Below the pieces are notes generated by a model that was given only the letters and a program-made list of their open reading frames with translations, had not been told where the DNA came from and searched no databases. Shown piece after piece: positions 35,463-43,241 of a stretch of 64,000 bases of DNA. Numbering within the stretch: position 1 is the stretch's first letter; every line of letters begins with the position of its first letter. The DNA is taken from positions 1 through 64,000 of the forward strand of contig RAZJ01000008.1 in NCBI GenBank assembly GCA_003612625.1, written 5' to 3'. A program made the position numbers and the translations under genes. Source of the stretch: a bacterium 1XD42-1 (GTDB lineage Bacteria; Bacillota; Clostridia; Oscillospirales; Ruminococcaceae).

Positions 35463-36794
35463 TTACTTCACCTCCCGCTGGATTTCAATTTCACGGCTGG
35501 TTACCTTTGCAACACGTCCGTCTATTGATGCATGAAGGGCGGCAGAAATCCCGTCTTCTGCCTTAGCAAGCATTTGTCCTGCTGTAACCATATCCCCCTC
35601 CTGGACAACCGGCACAGAAGGCTTTCCTACATGCATAGACAAAGGCAAGGTATAAAAAGGCTGATCCGTTTCCCAGTCACCGGCCCATTCTGCCATACGG
35701 TCATAACGGGCTACCCCAATCCGGGCCATAAAGCGGTCAGAGGGTACCAAACGAAAATCCCGTTCTGCTGCTGGACGGGTCGGTTCTGTCCCCCGGTATC
35801 CCAAACGATTTTTCCCAAGATTCATTTTTACTTCCGTCATCACAACAGAAGGAGTAATCCCCTGGGTACAGGCCATTAAAGTACAGACACTGCATCCGCT
35901 GCATACAGAAGCACTCAACAAATCTTCCGGGTGGGAAATATTTCCTGAACCAGCCGCACGTAATGTTCGGTGGGGCTGGAGGGGATAGCCTAACAAGTGA
36001 CGGGGACACATTTCCGTACACATCATACACTGACAGCAAGCCGAAGAAGTACGTTTGAGAAGCCGCTGAACATTAGCCCGTTTTGCCTGGACTGCCGGAA
36101 TGGTTTCCGGCAGAATCAGTAAAGATTTTGTCTTTTTCGTGACAATCGCTGTGGCCGGACTGACAATAGCTCCCATTGCCGGGCCGCCATCTAATACAAC
36201 ATAGCCCTCCGGAACGGTAACGCCTGCTTTCCGCAGCAAGGCTCCCACATTTGTCCCTACCGGGACACGAATTACCAATGGATGTTCCACACTACCACCG
36301 ATTGTAAGCCACTTTTTGGTTACCGGGATGCCTTGCAGGGCATTGCATACATTATAAGCCGTTTCCGCATTGATTACAACAACGCCGGCAGAAGAAGGAA
36401 GCTGTCCTGGGGGAACTACCCGTCCCAAGGCCTGGTAGATCATAATAATTTCATCGCCCATGGGGTAAACATCAGGCAGGACTCCTGTCCGGCAAATTCC
36501 CCCTAAAGGCTGATCCGCTTCCAAAGCAAGCCGGAGGGCTGTATGATGTTTGATACAAAGGACTACTTGTTTTGCGCCCATGGCTTCTGCCATACTTTGC
36601 GCGCCAGACAATACCATATCCATATGCTGCTTTAAAATGGCATAGTCTGTATACAGCAAAGGCTCACATTCAGCCGCATTGATCAGGACTGTATCAATAC
36701 CAGGGGCGAGCTTTTTATGGGTAGGGAACCCGGCGCCGCCTGCGCCAACAACCCCTGCGGCCCCGATTTTTTCCGCAAGCTGTTTCATTTCCAT
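35463..36794 (-). CDS. pduS: PduS-type RnfC-like cobalamin reductase
   Basis: Flavin and iron-sulfur protein of 443 residues that reduces cob(III)alamin to support cofactor repair. The N-terminus has the RnfC glycine-rich loop GVVGAGGAGFPTH (about 14-26). Next comes an SLBB-like region, then CQCMMCTEMC and VCSGCSVCTLMAC (about 255-315), cysteine runs for two [4Fe-4S] clusters, and a C-terminal RnfC-type barrel. It is translated with PduT and PduO-type adenosyltransferase in the same operon, which fits coenzyme B12 recycling inside the compartment. Confidence 0.92.
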   Translation of the reverse strand: MEMKQLAEKIGAAGVVGAGGAGFPTHKKLAPGIDTVLINAAECEPLLYTDYAILKQHMDMVLSGAQSMAEAMGAKQVVLCIKHHTALRLALEADQPLGGICRTGVLPDVYPMGDEIIMIYQALGRVVPPGQLPSSAGVVVINAETAYNVCNALQGIPVTKKWLTIGGSVEHPLVIRVPVGTNVGALLRKAGVTVPEGYVVLDGGPAMGAIVSPATAIVTKKTKSLLILPETIPAVQAKRANVQRLLKRTSSACCQCMMCTEMCPRHLLGYPLQPHRTLRAAGSGNISHPEDLLSASVCSGCSVCTLMACTQGITPSVVMTEVKMNLGKNRLGYRGTEPTRPAAERDFRLVPSDRFMARIGVARYDRMAEWAGDWETDQPFYTLPLSMHVGKPSVPVVQEGDMVTAGQMLAKAEDGISAALHASIDGRVAKVTSREIEIQREVK

Positions 36795-36806
36795 GTATGT
36801 ATCCCC

Positions 36807-37058
36807 CTACTCATCTATAATGCCCACAATGACCGCATCCGTAGGAATATCATGGCTGTCGAGGGCCAGCCGTGCGCCGCTGCCAGTCGTGATCAGCACC
36901 TTTTCCCCGATTCCAGCGCCTACCCGGTCCACGGCTACCAGATATTCTTCTGTGTCCTGGTTATTCCGATACAGCCGTACTTCTAAAAATTTGGAACCCA
37001 CTAAAGCATCCACCTTACGGGTGGAAACAATGGTCCCTGTTACTTTTCCGCATAACAA
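36807..37058 (-). CDS. pduN: EutN/CcmL-type BMC vertex protein (pentamer)
   Basis: An 83-residue BMC-P protein that would cap the shell's vertices as a pentamer. The sequence runs CGKVTGTIVSTRKVDAL, a loop, LVAVDRVGAGIGEKVLITTGSGAR, and the C-terminal DAVIVGIIDE, all typical of the EutN/CcmL fold. The start appears to be TTG 37058 (LCGKV), behind AAAGGA. It is the only pentamer gene in the window, so it must supply all vertices. It lies between pduL and pduS. Confidence 0.92.
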   Translation of the reverse strand: MLCGKVTGTIVSTRKVDALVGSKFLEVRLYRNNQDTEEYLVAVDRVGAGIGEKVLITTGSGARLALDSHDIPTDAVIVGIIDE

Positions 37059-37134
37059 ACAGCGCTCGTCCTTTCGGGTAAAATTCCTGTGATTCCGGAG
37101 GCCCCAAATCCCAATCTTCAGGGCCTCCGGCCAA

Positions 37135-37788
37135 TTATTTTATAATAGTGACACAAGGTTTCCCAAAGAAACCTACTGCATTTGCATCATCCGTATCAAT
37201 GTGCATTTCCAGCGTAAAGCTGGGGTCAACCCGGATCTGTACACCAAACCATTGGGTTTCCCGTTCACCTTTTGCCATGCAGGTTACCATATCCCCATCT
37301 TTTACACCATATAACTGTGCATCTGCCGGTGACATATGGATATGGCGGTTGGCAATGATACAGCCCTGATCCACACGGACAACGCCCTTCGGCCCTACAA
37401 TGGTCAGTCCGGCAGAACCTTCAATCTGTCCGGAAGGCCGTACAGGAGGTTTTACTTTTAAAACAAAAGTATCTGTCCGGGAAATTTCAATCTGGGTTGC
37501 CTTCCGCAGCGGCCCCAACACCCGTACTTTTTCAATGGGACGCAGGGATGGCCCAATAATTGTTACTTGTTCCTGGGCAGCATACTGGCCTCCCATCAGT
37601 TCCTTGATCGGCGTCAGCTCGCTGCCTGGGCCAAACAGAATATCCATATGAGTCCGGTTTAAATGGATATGGCGGGCAGATACGCCTACCGGGATTTCCG
37701 GCAGTCCGCCAGCAGATTCCTGGCTTCCGGAAGGGCCGTCCAGGATGGATCTTACAATGGATTCAACCAATTTTTCATCCAAAGCCAT
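37135..37788 (-). CDS. pduL: phosphate propanoyltransferase PduL
   Basis: Converts propionyl-CoA and phosphate to propionyl-phosphate, regenerating CoA within the compartment. The 217-residue protein has two PduL domains with the metal-binding runs SARHIHLN and NRHIHMSP. The N-terminal 18 residues (EKLVESIVRSIL) form an amphipathic helix like the encapsulation peptides of the other cargo enzymes here, then a Gly/Ser linker. No propionate kinase gene follows, so the acyl-phosphate must be used by a kinase encoded elsewhere. Confidence 0.94.
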   Translation of the reverse strand: MALDEKLVESIVRSILDGPSGSQESAGGLPEIPVGVSARHIHLNRTHMDILFGPGSELTPIKELMGGQYAAQEQVTIIGPSLRPIEKVRVLGPLRKATQIEISRTDTFVLKVKPPVRPSGQIEGSAGLTIVGPKGVVRVDQGCIIANRHIHMSPADAQLYGVKDGDMVTCMAKGERETQWFGVQIRVDPSFTLEMHIDTDDANAVGFFGKPCVTIIK

Positions 37789-37806
37789 TTAAAAGTTCCT
37801 CTTTTC

Positions 37807-38214
37807 TTATTTTACAGTCGGAAGGATCTTCTCAACATCTGAATGAGGACGGGGAATAACATGGGTTGCAATAATTTCACCCAAACGGGAAGCTGCCTGG
37901 CCGCCTGCTTCAACGGCTGCTTTCACAGCGCCTACATCCCCGCGAACCATGACGCTTACCAAACCGGAACCAATTTTTTCTGTTCCAATCAGTTTTACAT
38001 CTGCTGCTTTTACCATTGCATCTGCTGCTTCAATCGAAGCTACCAAACCTCTTGTTTCTACCATGCCAAGAGCTTCCATCTTCCAATTCTCCTTTTTTTG
38101 CGGGATTTCCGCTGTTTTTTCTTGTTTTTCCTCAGATTCAGCCGCTTTTTCAACAGCTTTAACTGCCGCTGTTTTGCGTTTTGGCTGCTCCGGGGGGGTC
38201 TTCTTATTCTCCAT
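37807..38214 (-). CDS. PduA-type BMC-H shell protein with 45-residue N-terminal extension
   Basis: A hexamer-forming shell protein. The BMC domain (from [11 protein letters not shown], residues 46-135) is nearly identical to the proteins encoded at 38520 and 38833. The first 45 residues are extra: lysine-, glutamate- and alanine-rich, with no hydrophobic segment. The long start overlaps the previous stop (TGATG), so coupled translation is plausible. However, an AAGGAG lies nine bases before the internal ATG of MEALGM. Two products, long and short, may be made. The domain ends in the PduA-like [11 protein letters not shown]. Confidence 0.9.
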   Translation of the reverse strand: MENKKTPPEQPKRKTAAVKAVEKAAESEEKQEKTAEIPQKKENWKMEALGMVETRGLVASIEAADAMVKAADVKLIGTEKIGSGLVSVMVRGDVGAVKAAVEAGGQAASRLGEIIATHVIPRPHSDVEKILPTVK

Positions 38215-38504
38215 CAGGGCGCCTCCACGTCATCCGTATAAAGGAATTTTTTGATTTCCGGATGGGGACGGGCAATCACTTCACACAGCTTTACCTTCCC
38301 CACCTGGGCGGCAGCAGCTTTTCCTGCTTCCGCCGCTGATGTAACTGCGGCTACATCGCCATCTATTACAATCGTTACCATACGGCCGCCTAACCGCCGT
38401 TCAATATGGATCAGGCGGACATCAGCCGTTTTCAGCATCGCATCCAAGCCTTCAATCGCCGCAACCAGCGATTGCACCTCCATCAGCGCAATAGCTTTTT
38501 CCAT
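38214..38504 (-). CDS. BMC-H shell protein, divergent paralogue
   Basis: A 96-residue single-BMC-domain shell protein starting [22 protein letters not shown]. It keeps the fold and the C-terminal [10 protein letters not shown], but its pore region ([15 protein letters not shown]) differs from the three near-identical neighbours, so its hexamer may pass different molecules. The stop codon overlaps the next gene's start by one base. Confidence 0.9.
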   Translation of the reverse strand: MEKAIALMEVQSLVAAIEGLDAMLKTADVRLIHIERRLGGRMVTIVIDGDVAAVTSAAEAGKAAAAQVGKVKLCEVIARPHPEIKKFLYTDDVEAP

Positions 38505-38519
38505 AAAACCAATCCTAAC

Positions 38520-38801
38520 TTATTTGATCGTCGGGAGGATCTTTTCAACATCCGAATGGGGACGAGGAATGACATGGGTTGCAATAATTTCACCTAAGCG
38601 GGAAGCTGCCTGGCCGCCTGCTTCAACTGCCGCTTTGACTGCGCCTACGTCACCCCGGACCATAACACTGACCAAACCAGAACCGATTTTCTCTGTCCCA
38701 ATCAATGTTACATTTGCAGCTTTTACCATAGCATCTGCCGCTTCAATAGAGGCTACTAACCCTCTTGTTTCTACCATACCAAGGGCTTCCATCATGATCA
38801 T
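38520..38801 (-). CDS. PduA-type BMC-H shell protein
   Basis: A 93-residue hexameric facet protein. From [11 protein letters not shown] on, it differs from the product of 38833 only at the extreme C-terminus, and from that of 37807 at two positions (NVT versus DVK). The pore loop reads [10 protein letters not shown], as in PduA, whose pore lets propanediol enter and holds propionaldehyde back. Several in-frame ATGs lie at the N-terminus; the one nearest MEALG has the better spacing to AAAGGAG. Confidence 0.92.
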   Translation of the reverse strand: MIMMEALGMVETRGLVASIEAADAMVKAANVTLIGTEKIGSGLVSVMVRGDVGAVKAAVEAGGQAASRLGEIIATHVIPRPHSDVEKILPTIK

Positions 38802-38832
38802 CTATCTCCTTTGCGGTTCAGTTTGGAACATT

Positions 38833-39117
38833 TTATTCTTTAATTTTCGGAAGGATTTTTTCAACATCGGAATGAGGACGGGGAATCACATGAGTTGCAA
38901 TAATTTCGCCTAACCGGGAAGCTGCCTGACCGCCTGCTTCAACTGCCGCTTTGACTGCGCCTACGTCACCCCGTACCATGACGCTTACCAAACCGGAACC
39001 AATTTTTTCTGTTCCAATCAATGTTACATTTGCAGCTTTTACCATAGCATCTGCCGCTTCAATAGAGGCAACCAAGCCTCTTGTTTCTACCATGCCCAAT
39101 GCTTCCATCATTGCCAT
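38833..39117 (-). CDS. PduA-type BMC-H shell protein (near-identical copy)
   Basis: A 94-residue copy of the neighbouring shell protein with the same BMC domain and pore segment [10 protein letters not shown], ending PKIKE. The DNA is also very similar to the adjacent copies, indicating recent duplication or ongoing gene conversion. The true start may be the third codon (ATG 39111), nine bases after AAGGAG. Dosage of a main facet protein is the likely benefit. Confidence 0.92.
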   Translation of the reverse strand: MAMMEALGMVETRGLVASIEAADAMVKAANVTLIGTEKIGSGLVSVMVRGDVGAVKAAVEAGGQAASRLGEIIATHVIPRPHSDVEKILPKIKE

Positions 39118-39175
39118 ACGCTCCTTTTCCTGCCCGAAGGCTTATCAGGTTTTCCCTTTTTTCTATGGGAACAGT

Positions 39176-39505
39176 TTAATATTCTAACACATTCATGCTG
39201 TCATGTCCAACGGCGCAGATTGGCGCCAGTTTTTCTGTATCTTCCGCCTGCCGCGCAATAATATGGTGCATTACATACATGCCCCGTTCTTTTGCGGCAC
39301 GGACGCCAGCTTCTACCGCCTGTTCTACTGCGGCTACATCACCGGTCATTTTCACAGCCATAATCAATGGCACTTCTGCCGCATCCCCTGCTGCCGGTTT
39401 ATTTTTATCCAAAGCCGTGATTGTTACATCAGCCGCTTTTGCTGCTGCATCTGCCACTACAATGGATGTGACAAACCCAAAAACTTCGATCATGCCCAGT
39501 GCCAT
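39176..39505 (-). CDS. BMC-H shell protein with loop insertion and C-terminal tail
   Basis: A 109-residue single-BMC-domain protein: MALGMIEVFGFVTSIVVADAAAKAADV, then an unusual loop insertion rich in Ala, Pro, Gly and Asp (DKNKPAAGDAAEVP, about 33-46), then KMTGDVAAVEQAVEAG. After the domain a tail (LAPICAVGHDSMNVLEY) replaces the RPH-type end. It is first of the five hexamer genes in transcription order. It is a minor shell component of unknown selectivity. Confidence 0.88.
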   Translation of the reverse strand: MALGMIEVFGFVTSIVVADAAAKAADVTITALDKNKPAAGDAAEVPLIMAVKMTGDVAAVEQAVEAGVRAAKERGMYVMHHIIARQAEDTEKLAPICAVGHDSMNVLEY

Positions 39506-39529
39506 GCCTATCTTCTCCCTTTACCGGTT

Positions 39530-40732
39530 TTATTCCGCTACATAGGCGATTTTGATCCCCTGCTGCGAAAGGTTGGTTTCCATGGCTTCGTTCATCTGAT
39601 CCAGCGGGAAACGATGGGTAATCAATTCCTCTAAAGGCACGCCCATTGCTTTTGCCCGGCGCAGGAATGCCATTGTAATGGGATATTCATGAGCGCCATA
39701 GGTCCAGGAACCTACCAGCATGATTTCTTTGTTGCACAAATCAAAGTGCGGATTGATGGTGCATTCGCCATTATTGACAAAGAAGCCCATTTCACACAGG
39801 CCGCCGCCCCGGCGGATGTATTTATAAACGTCACTGGCTGCTCCCGGATTGCCGGTGCACTGGTAAGCAAAATCAGCTCCTGCTCCCATTGTCATGCCTT
39901 TGACTGCGGCTACCCGCTGTTCTAAAGTGGGCTGGTCTTTGAAGTTTACAAATCCGGTTGCCCCTAAACGCTTTGCCATTTCCAGACGTTTGGCATTGCC
40001 GTCTACCGCAATAATGGAATCAACCCCTGCTACATGGAGGGTTGCAATCATCATAAGGCCAACCGGGCCGCAGCCTTGCACCAGAACCTTACTGTCAAAG
40101 TGCAGACGGCCTGTTTTCTTGCCCTGCTCTAAAGCGTGGGTCGTTACAGCAGCCAATTCCAACAGCATACGCTGTTCCAAAGACAAATCATTTACCACAA
40201 AGAATGTGGAGCCTTTTGTGATCCGGATATGGGTGGAGAACCAGCCGCATAAGTGGTTTTTCTCGTTGTCCGGAATCAGGCCATATACCCCTTGGTTTTC
40301 ACAAAGCTGAGGGGAATCCGGATGCAAAAGGCAGTTATGGCAATGGCCGCAGGAAATGACAGAAGTAACCAGTTTATCTCCTACATGGATGGGTTTTCCC
40401 TGGCTGTCCTGGGTAATGTTTTTACCCAACTGTACAATTTCACCAGTTCCTTCATGGCCTAATACCAAAGGAATATAGCCAAAGGGGTCCCCTTTCCATT
40501 CGTGTACATCTGTACCGCAAACGCCGCAGCCTTCTACTTTCACAAGAATTTCATCATCCCCAATGGCAGGAATAGGGAATTCTTTTACTTCAAACTGTTT
40601 TGCGGCAGTCAGCATTGCTACCCGGGCCATGCCAGGAGCCGGTGCTGCTGAAAAAGCAGAACTTGTTGTACCACCCATTTGGGAAAGGACAGAACGTACG
40701 ATGCTTTCAATCTCGTTTGCATTGATGTCCAT
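39530..40732 (-). CDS. zinc-dependent medium-chain alcohol dehydrogenase with encapsulation peptide
   Basis: A 400-residue MDR-family dehydrogenase. Residues 1-20 (ANEIESIVRSVLSQM) form an amphipathic helix like the cargo peptides of PduP and PduL, followed by a Ser/Ala/Pro linker. The catalytic domain shows CGVCGTDVHEW and GHEGTGE (catalytic zinc), the cysteine run CGHCHNC plus a later Cys (structural zinc), and a Rossmann GCGPVGL. It occupies the place of the iron-type PduQ found in classical pdu operons. It could reduce propionaldehyde to propanol, recycling NAD, or lactaldehyde to propanediol. An AAGGAG precedes the ATG. Confidence 0.88.
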   Translation of the reverse strand: MDINANEIESIVRSVLSQMGGTTSSAFSAAPAPGMARVAMLTAAKQFEVKEFPIPAIGDDEILVKVEGCGVCGTDVHEWKGDPFGYIPLVLGHEGTGEIVQLGKNITQDSQGKPIHVGDKLVTSVISCGHCHNCLLHPDSPQLCENQGVYGLIPDNEKNHLCGWFSTHIRITKGSTFFVVNDLSLEQRMLLELAAVTTHALEQGKKTGRLHFDSKVLVQGCGPVGLMMIATLHVAGVDSIIAVDGNAKRLEMAKRLGATGFVNFKDQPTLEQRVAAVKGMTMGAGADFAYQCTGNPGAASDVYKYIRRGGGLCEMGFFVNNGECTINPHFDLCNKEIMLVGSWTYGAHEYPITMAFLRRAKAMGVPLEELITHRFPLDQMNEAMETNLSQQGIKIAYVAE

Positions 40733-40775
40733 AAATATTCACTCCTTATTTTCTCTATCACATGACAGCCCGGAT

Positions 40776-42197
40776 TTACACAATACGGAAAGAATCTACC
40801 ATTGTGCATTTCCGGCGGCGGGTAAAGGATTTTGCTGAAGTCAGCCCTTCTCCGGTTGGCCCGGCAATGGTAAAGGTACAATGACCTTCACTGCCTACCC
40901 CCAGGGCTGCGTAAGATGGCGCATTCTTGACAAAAATCGTGGTTTCCACTTCCCGGGCAAACCGTGTCAGGTTGTCAATATTTTTAGAATGCATATGGGC
41001 TGTATGCCGCAGGCCATGTTCCGCTTTTACAGCCATGCTGATGGCTGTGTCAATATCTGCCACCCGTACAATGGCTAAAATCGGCATCATCAATTCGATT
41101 TGGACAAAATGATCCTCAAATTGTGCCTCGCAGATAATGCAGCGGACTTCGTCGCCTACTTCAATGCCGATTTCATGGAGGATTTTCTTTGCGTCTTTCC
41201 CAACCCATTTTTTATTGATGCAGTATTTCCCGTCTTTTTCTACCAGAACTACTTTTTCCAGACGTTCCATTTGATCCCGGTCAATGAGATAAGCGCCATT
41301 CTGCATCATATAGTATATCAGTTCATCTGCAATATTGGCAAATGCAAATACTTCTTTTTCTGCCGTACAGGGCAGGTTATTGTCAAAGCAGCAGCCGTCA
41401 ATAATACATTTTCCGGCTTTTTCAATATCTGCGGTATCATCTACGATAACAGGCGGATTGCCTGCCCCTGCGCCAATGGCTTTTTTCCCGGAGGAAAGCA
41501 TCGCTTTTACAACGCCGGGGCCTCCCGTACAAACCAGCATTTTTACTTTCGGGGATTTTACCATAACGTCGTTGGTTTTCATGGTAGGCTTTGCAACGGA
41601 AACAGCTAAATTGGCTGGCCCGCCGACTTCCTGGATTGCCCGGTTGAGCAAATCTACGGCGTATAAAGAAGTCATGACTGCACCGGGATGGGGATTGAAA
41701 ACAACGGTATTCCCGCCGGCAATCATCCCGATTGTATTACATAAAACCGTTTCGCTGGGGTTGGTGGAAGGCGTAATTGCCCCGATTACCCCAAAAGGCC
41801 CCAGTTCATAAAGCGTCAGACCTTTATCCCCGGAAATGGCTTCTGTTTTTAAGTCTTCTGTCCCTGGGGTTTTCCAGGCAACATAACGGTGTTTCAGAAT
41901 CTTATCTGCAACCCGGCCCATGCCGGTTTCTTCTACGCCTAATTTTGCCATGATTTCCGCTTCTTCCAAAATATGCCTGCGGATAGAAGCGATCATTTCT
42001 TCCCGGCGCTCCAGGCTGATATCATAAAGAATTTTCTGGGCTTTATATGCAGCATCTATGGCATCTTCCATATTTTCAAATACACCAAGATACTTTTTCC
42101 CGTTAATTACGGTGCCATCTGCCGGAGCAGGGGCTGCCGACAAGCCTTCTACTACTTGACGGACGATCCCTTCGATCTCCTTTTCACTGATGTTCAT
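40776..42197 (-). CDS. pduP: CoA-acylating propionaldehyde dehydrogenase
   Basis: Oxidises propionaldehyde with CoA and NAD to propionyl-CoA in the compartment. The 473-residue protein has an N-terminal encapsulation peptide (EKEIEGIVRQVVEGL, about 5-19), an Ala/Pro linker and the aldehyde dehydrogenase fold with the catalytic cysteine in NNLPCTAEKE and a VCTGGPGVVKA cofactor loop. The length fits PduP/EutE. The close spacing to pduO (3 bp) suggests coupled translation. Confidence 0.94.
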   Translation of the reverse strand: MNISEKEIEGIVRQVVEGLSAAPAPADGTVINGKKYLGVFENMEDAIDAAYKAQKILYDISLERREEMIASIRRHILEEAEIMAKLGVEETGMGRVADKILKHRYVAWKTPGTEDLKTEAISGDKGLTLYELGPFGVIGAITPSTNPSETVLCNTIGMIAGGNTVVFNPHPGAVMTSLYAVDLLNRAIQEVGGPANLAVSVAKPTMKTNDVMVKSPKVKMLVCTGGPGVVKAMLSSGKKAIGAGAGNPPVIVDDTADIEKAGKCIIDGCCFDNNLPCTAEKEVFAFANIADELIYYMMQNGAYLIDRDQMERLEKVVLVEKDGKYCINKKWVGKDAKKILHEIGIEVGDEVRCIICEAQFEDHFVQIELMMPILAIVRVADIDTAISMAVKAEHGLRHTAHMHSKNIDNLTRFAREVETTIFVKNAPSYAALGVGSEGHCTFTIAGPTGEGLTSAKSFTRRRKCTMVDSFRIV

Positions 42198-42200
42198 GCC

Positions 42201-43217
42201 CTATCTTCCTCCTTCTTGTTCAAAGAGTGCGCGCGCCCACCGCGCTAATTCGGTATCCTGTTCCGCTGTTCCTCCGCTGATGCCAAAGCCGCCAATTAAA
42301 TCATCCTTTTGGTACATGGGGAACCCTCCGCCAAACAGGACGATCCGTCCATTGCTGCTGTTTTGCAGCCCATATAAAGGTGCTCCCGGCTGGCACAACG
42401 GCCCCAATTCTTCTGTGGTACGTTTCAATATGACGCTGGTATAAGCTTTATTTTGTGCCACTTCTATACTGATCAGCAAAGCGCCCTCCGGACGGAGCAA
42501 TGTAACTGGATTGCCGCCGCTGTCACAGCAGGCTGTTACAACATCTATCCCCAATTCTGTTTTCGCATGGGAGATAGTCTGCTGGCAAAGCCACAAAGCC
42601 TTTTCCAGCAATCCGCCCTGCGGCATGGGGCTTCCGGAAGCTTTAACAGGAACGGGTTCCGGATGCTGTGTTTCAGGAAGGGCAGCTGCCCCTTCTGAAG
42701 CGGCGGCAGGCATGGATTCCTCCTGGCCCTGTCCGGCATCGGTAAACCGGGCCAAAGCATACAGCAGATCAGAAAACCGGTTCAAATACATCATAGCTTC
42801 CCGGCTGATTCCGCCGGTCTGCTTACAGGCTACCAGTTCCCGTTCTGCCCGCCGGGCAACTGCCCGGGCCAAATCCAAAGCTGCTCCTCCGGGACTTCCG
42901 CCCGCCAGCACAAAACCTTGAAACTGGCCTGCTGCCCCCATCATCATGTCAATTGAGGATTCCATTGCTTCAATGCGTTTTCCAGTGGCGAATTTTTCAC
43001 CGCCTGCAATTTCTCCGGAAAAAGCAATCAAATCTTCCTGCAGCGCTTTTACTATTTCCTGAGTCCCTGCCGGAAGCTTTCCTCTCGCTACGCCCAAAGC
43101 CGATCCTAATTCATCCAAATCCCCCAGCAGAGCGAATACCGGGGCATTTTTCGGGATGCTGCGGCGGTTGATGGTACTCGCCATACCACCATCCCCGCTT
43201 TTGGTGTAAATGCTCAA
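42201..43217 (-). CDS. pduO: PduO-type cobalamin adenosyltransferase fused to a GlcG/HbpS domain
   Basis: Adenosylates cob(I)alamin to coenzyme B12 for the diol dehydratase. Residues about 1-170 are the PduO adenosyltransferase: IYTKSGDGGMAS (ATP-binding), DELGSALG, then REAMMYLNRFSDLLYALAR. After a Pro/Ala/Glu linker (about 170-205), residues 210-338 form a GlcG/HbpS-like domain, known in other proteins to bind heme or cobalamin, with a glycine-rich FGGGFPM segment. This two-domain layout is as in Salmonella PduO. Confidence 0.92.
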   Translation of the reverse strand: MSIYTKSGDGGMASTINRRSIPKNAPVFALLGDLDELGSALGVARGKLPAGTQEIVKALQEDLIAFSGEIAGGEKFATGKRIEAMESSIDMMMGAAGQFQGFVLAGGSPGGAALDLARAVARRAERELVACKQTGGISREAMMYLNRFSDLLYALARFTDAGQGQEESMPAAASEGAAALPETQHPEPVPVKASGSPMPQGGLLEKALWLCQQTISHAKTELGIDVVTACCDSGGNPVTLLRPEGALLISIEVAQNKAYTSVILKRTTEELGPLCQPGAPLYGLQNSSNGRIVLFGGGFPMYQKDDLIGGFGISGGTAEQDTELARWARALFEQEGGR

Positions 43218-43241
43218 TTTTTCGCCTCCTTACAGGCGAGT

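Noticed and set aside
37807-39117. Tandem repeats that might be a CRISPR or satellite array
   Set aside because: The repeats are whole homologous shell-protein genes with open frames and ribosome binding sites.
41100-41609. 169-codon Phe-rich frame opposite pduP
   Set aside because: Antisense to the aldehyde dehydrogenase; hydrophobic composition arises from the reverse complement of Lys/Glu codons.
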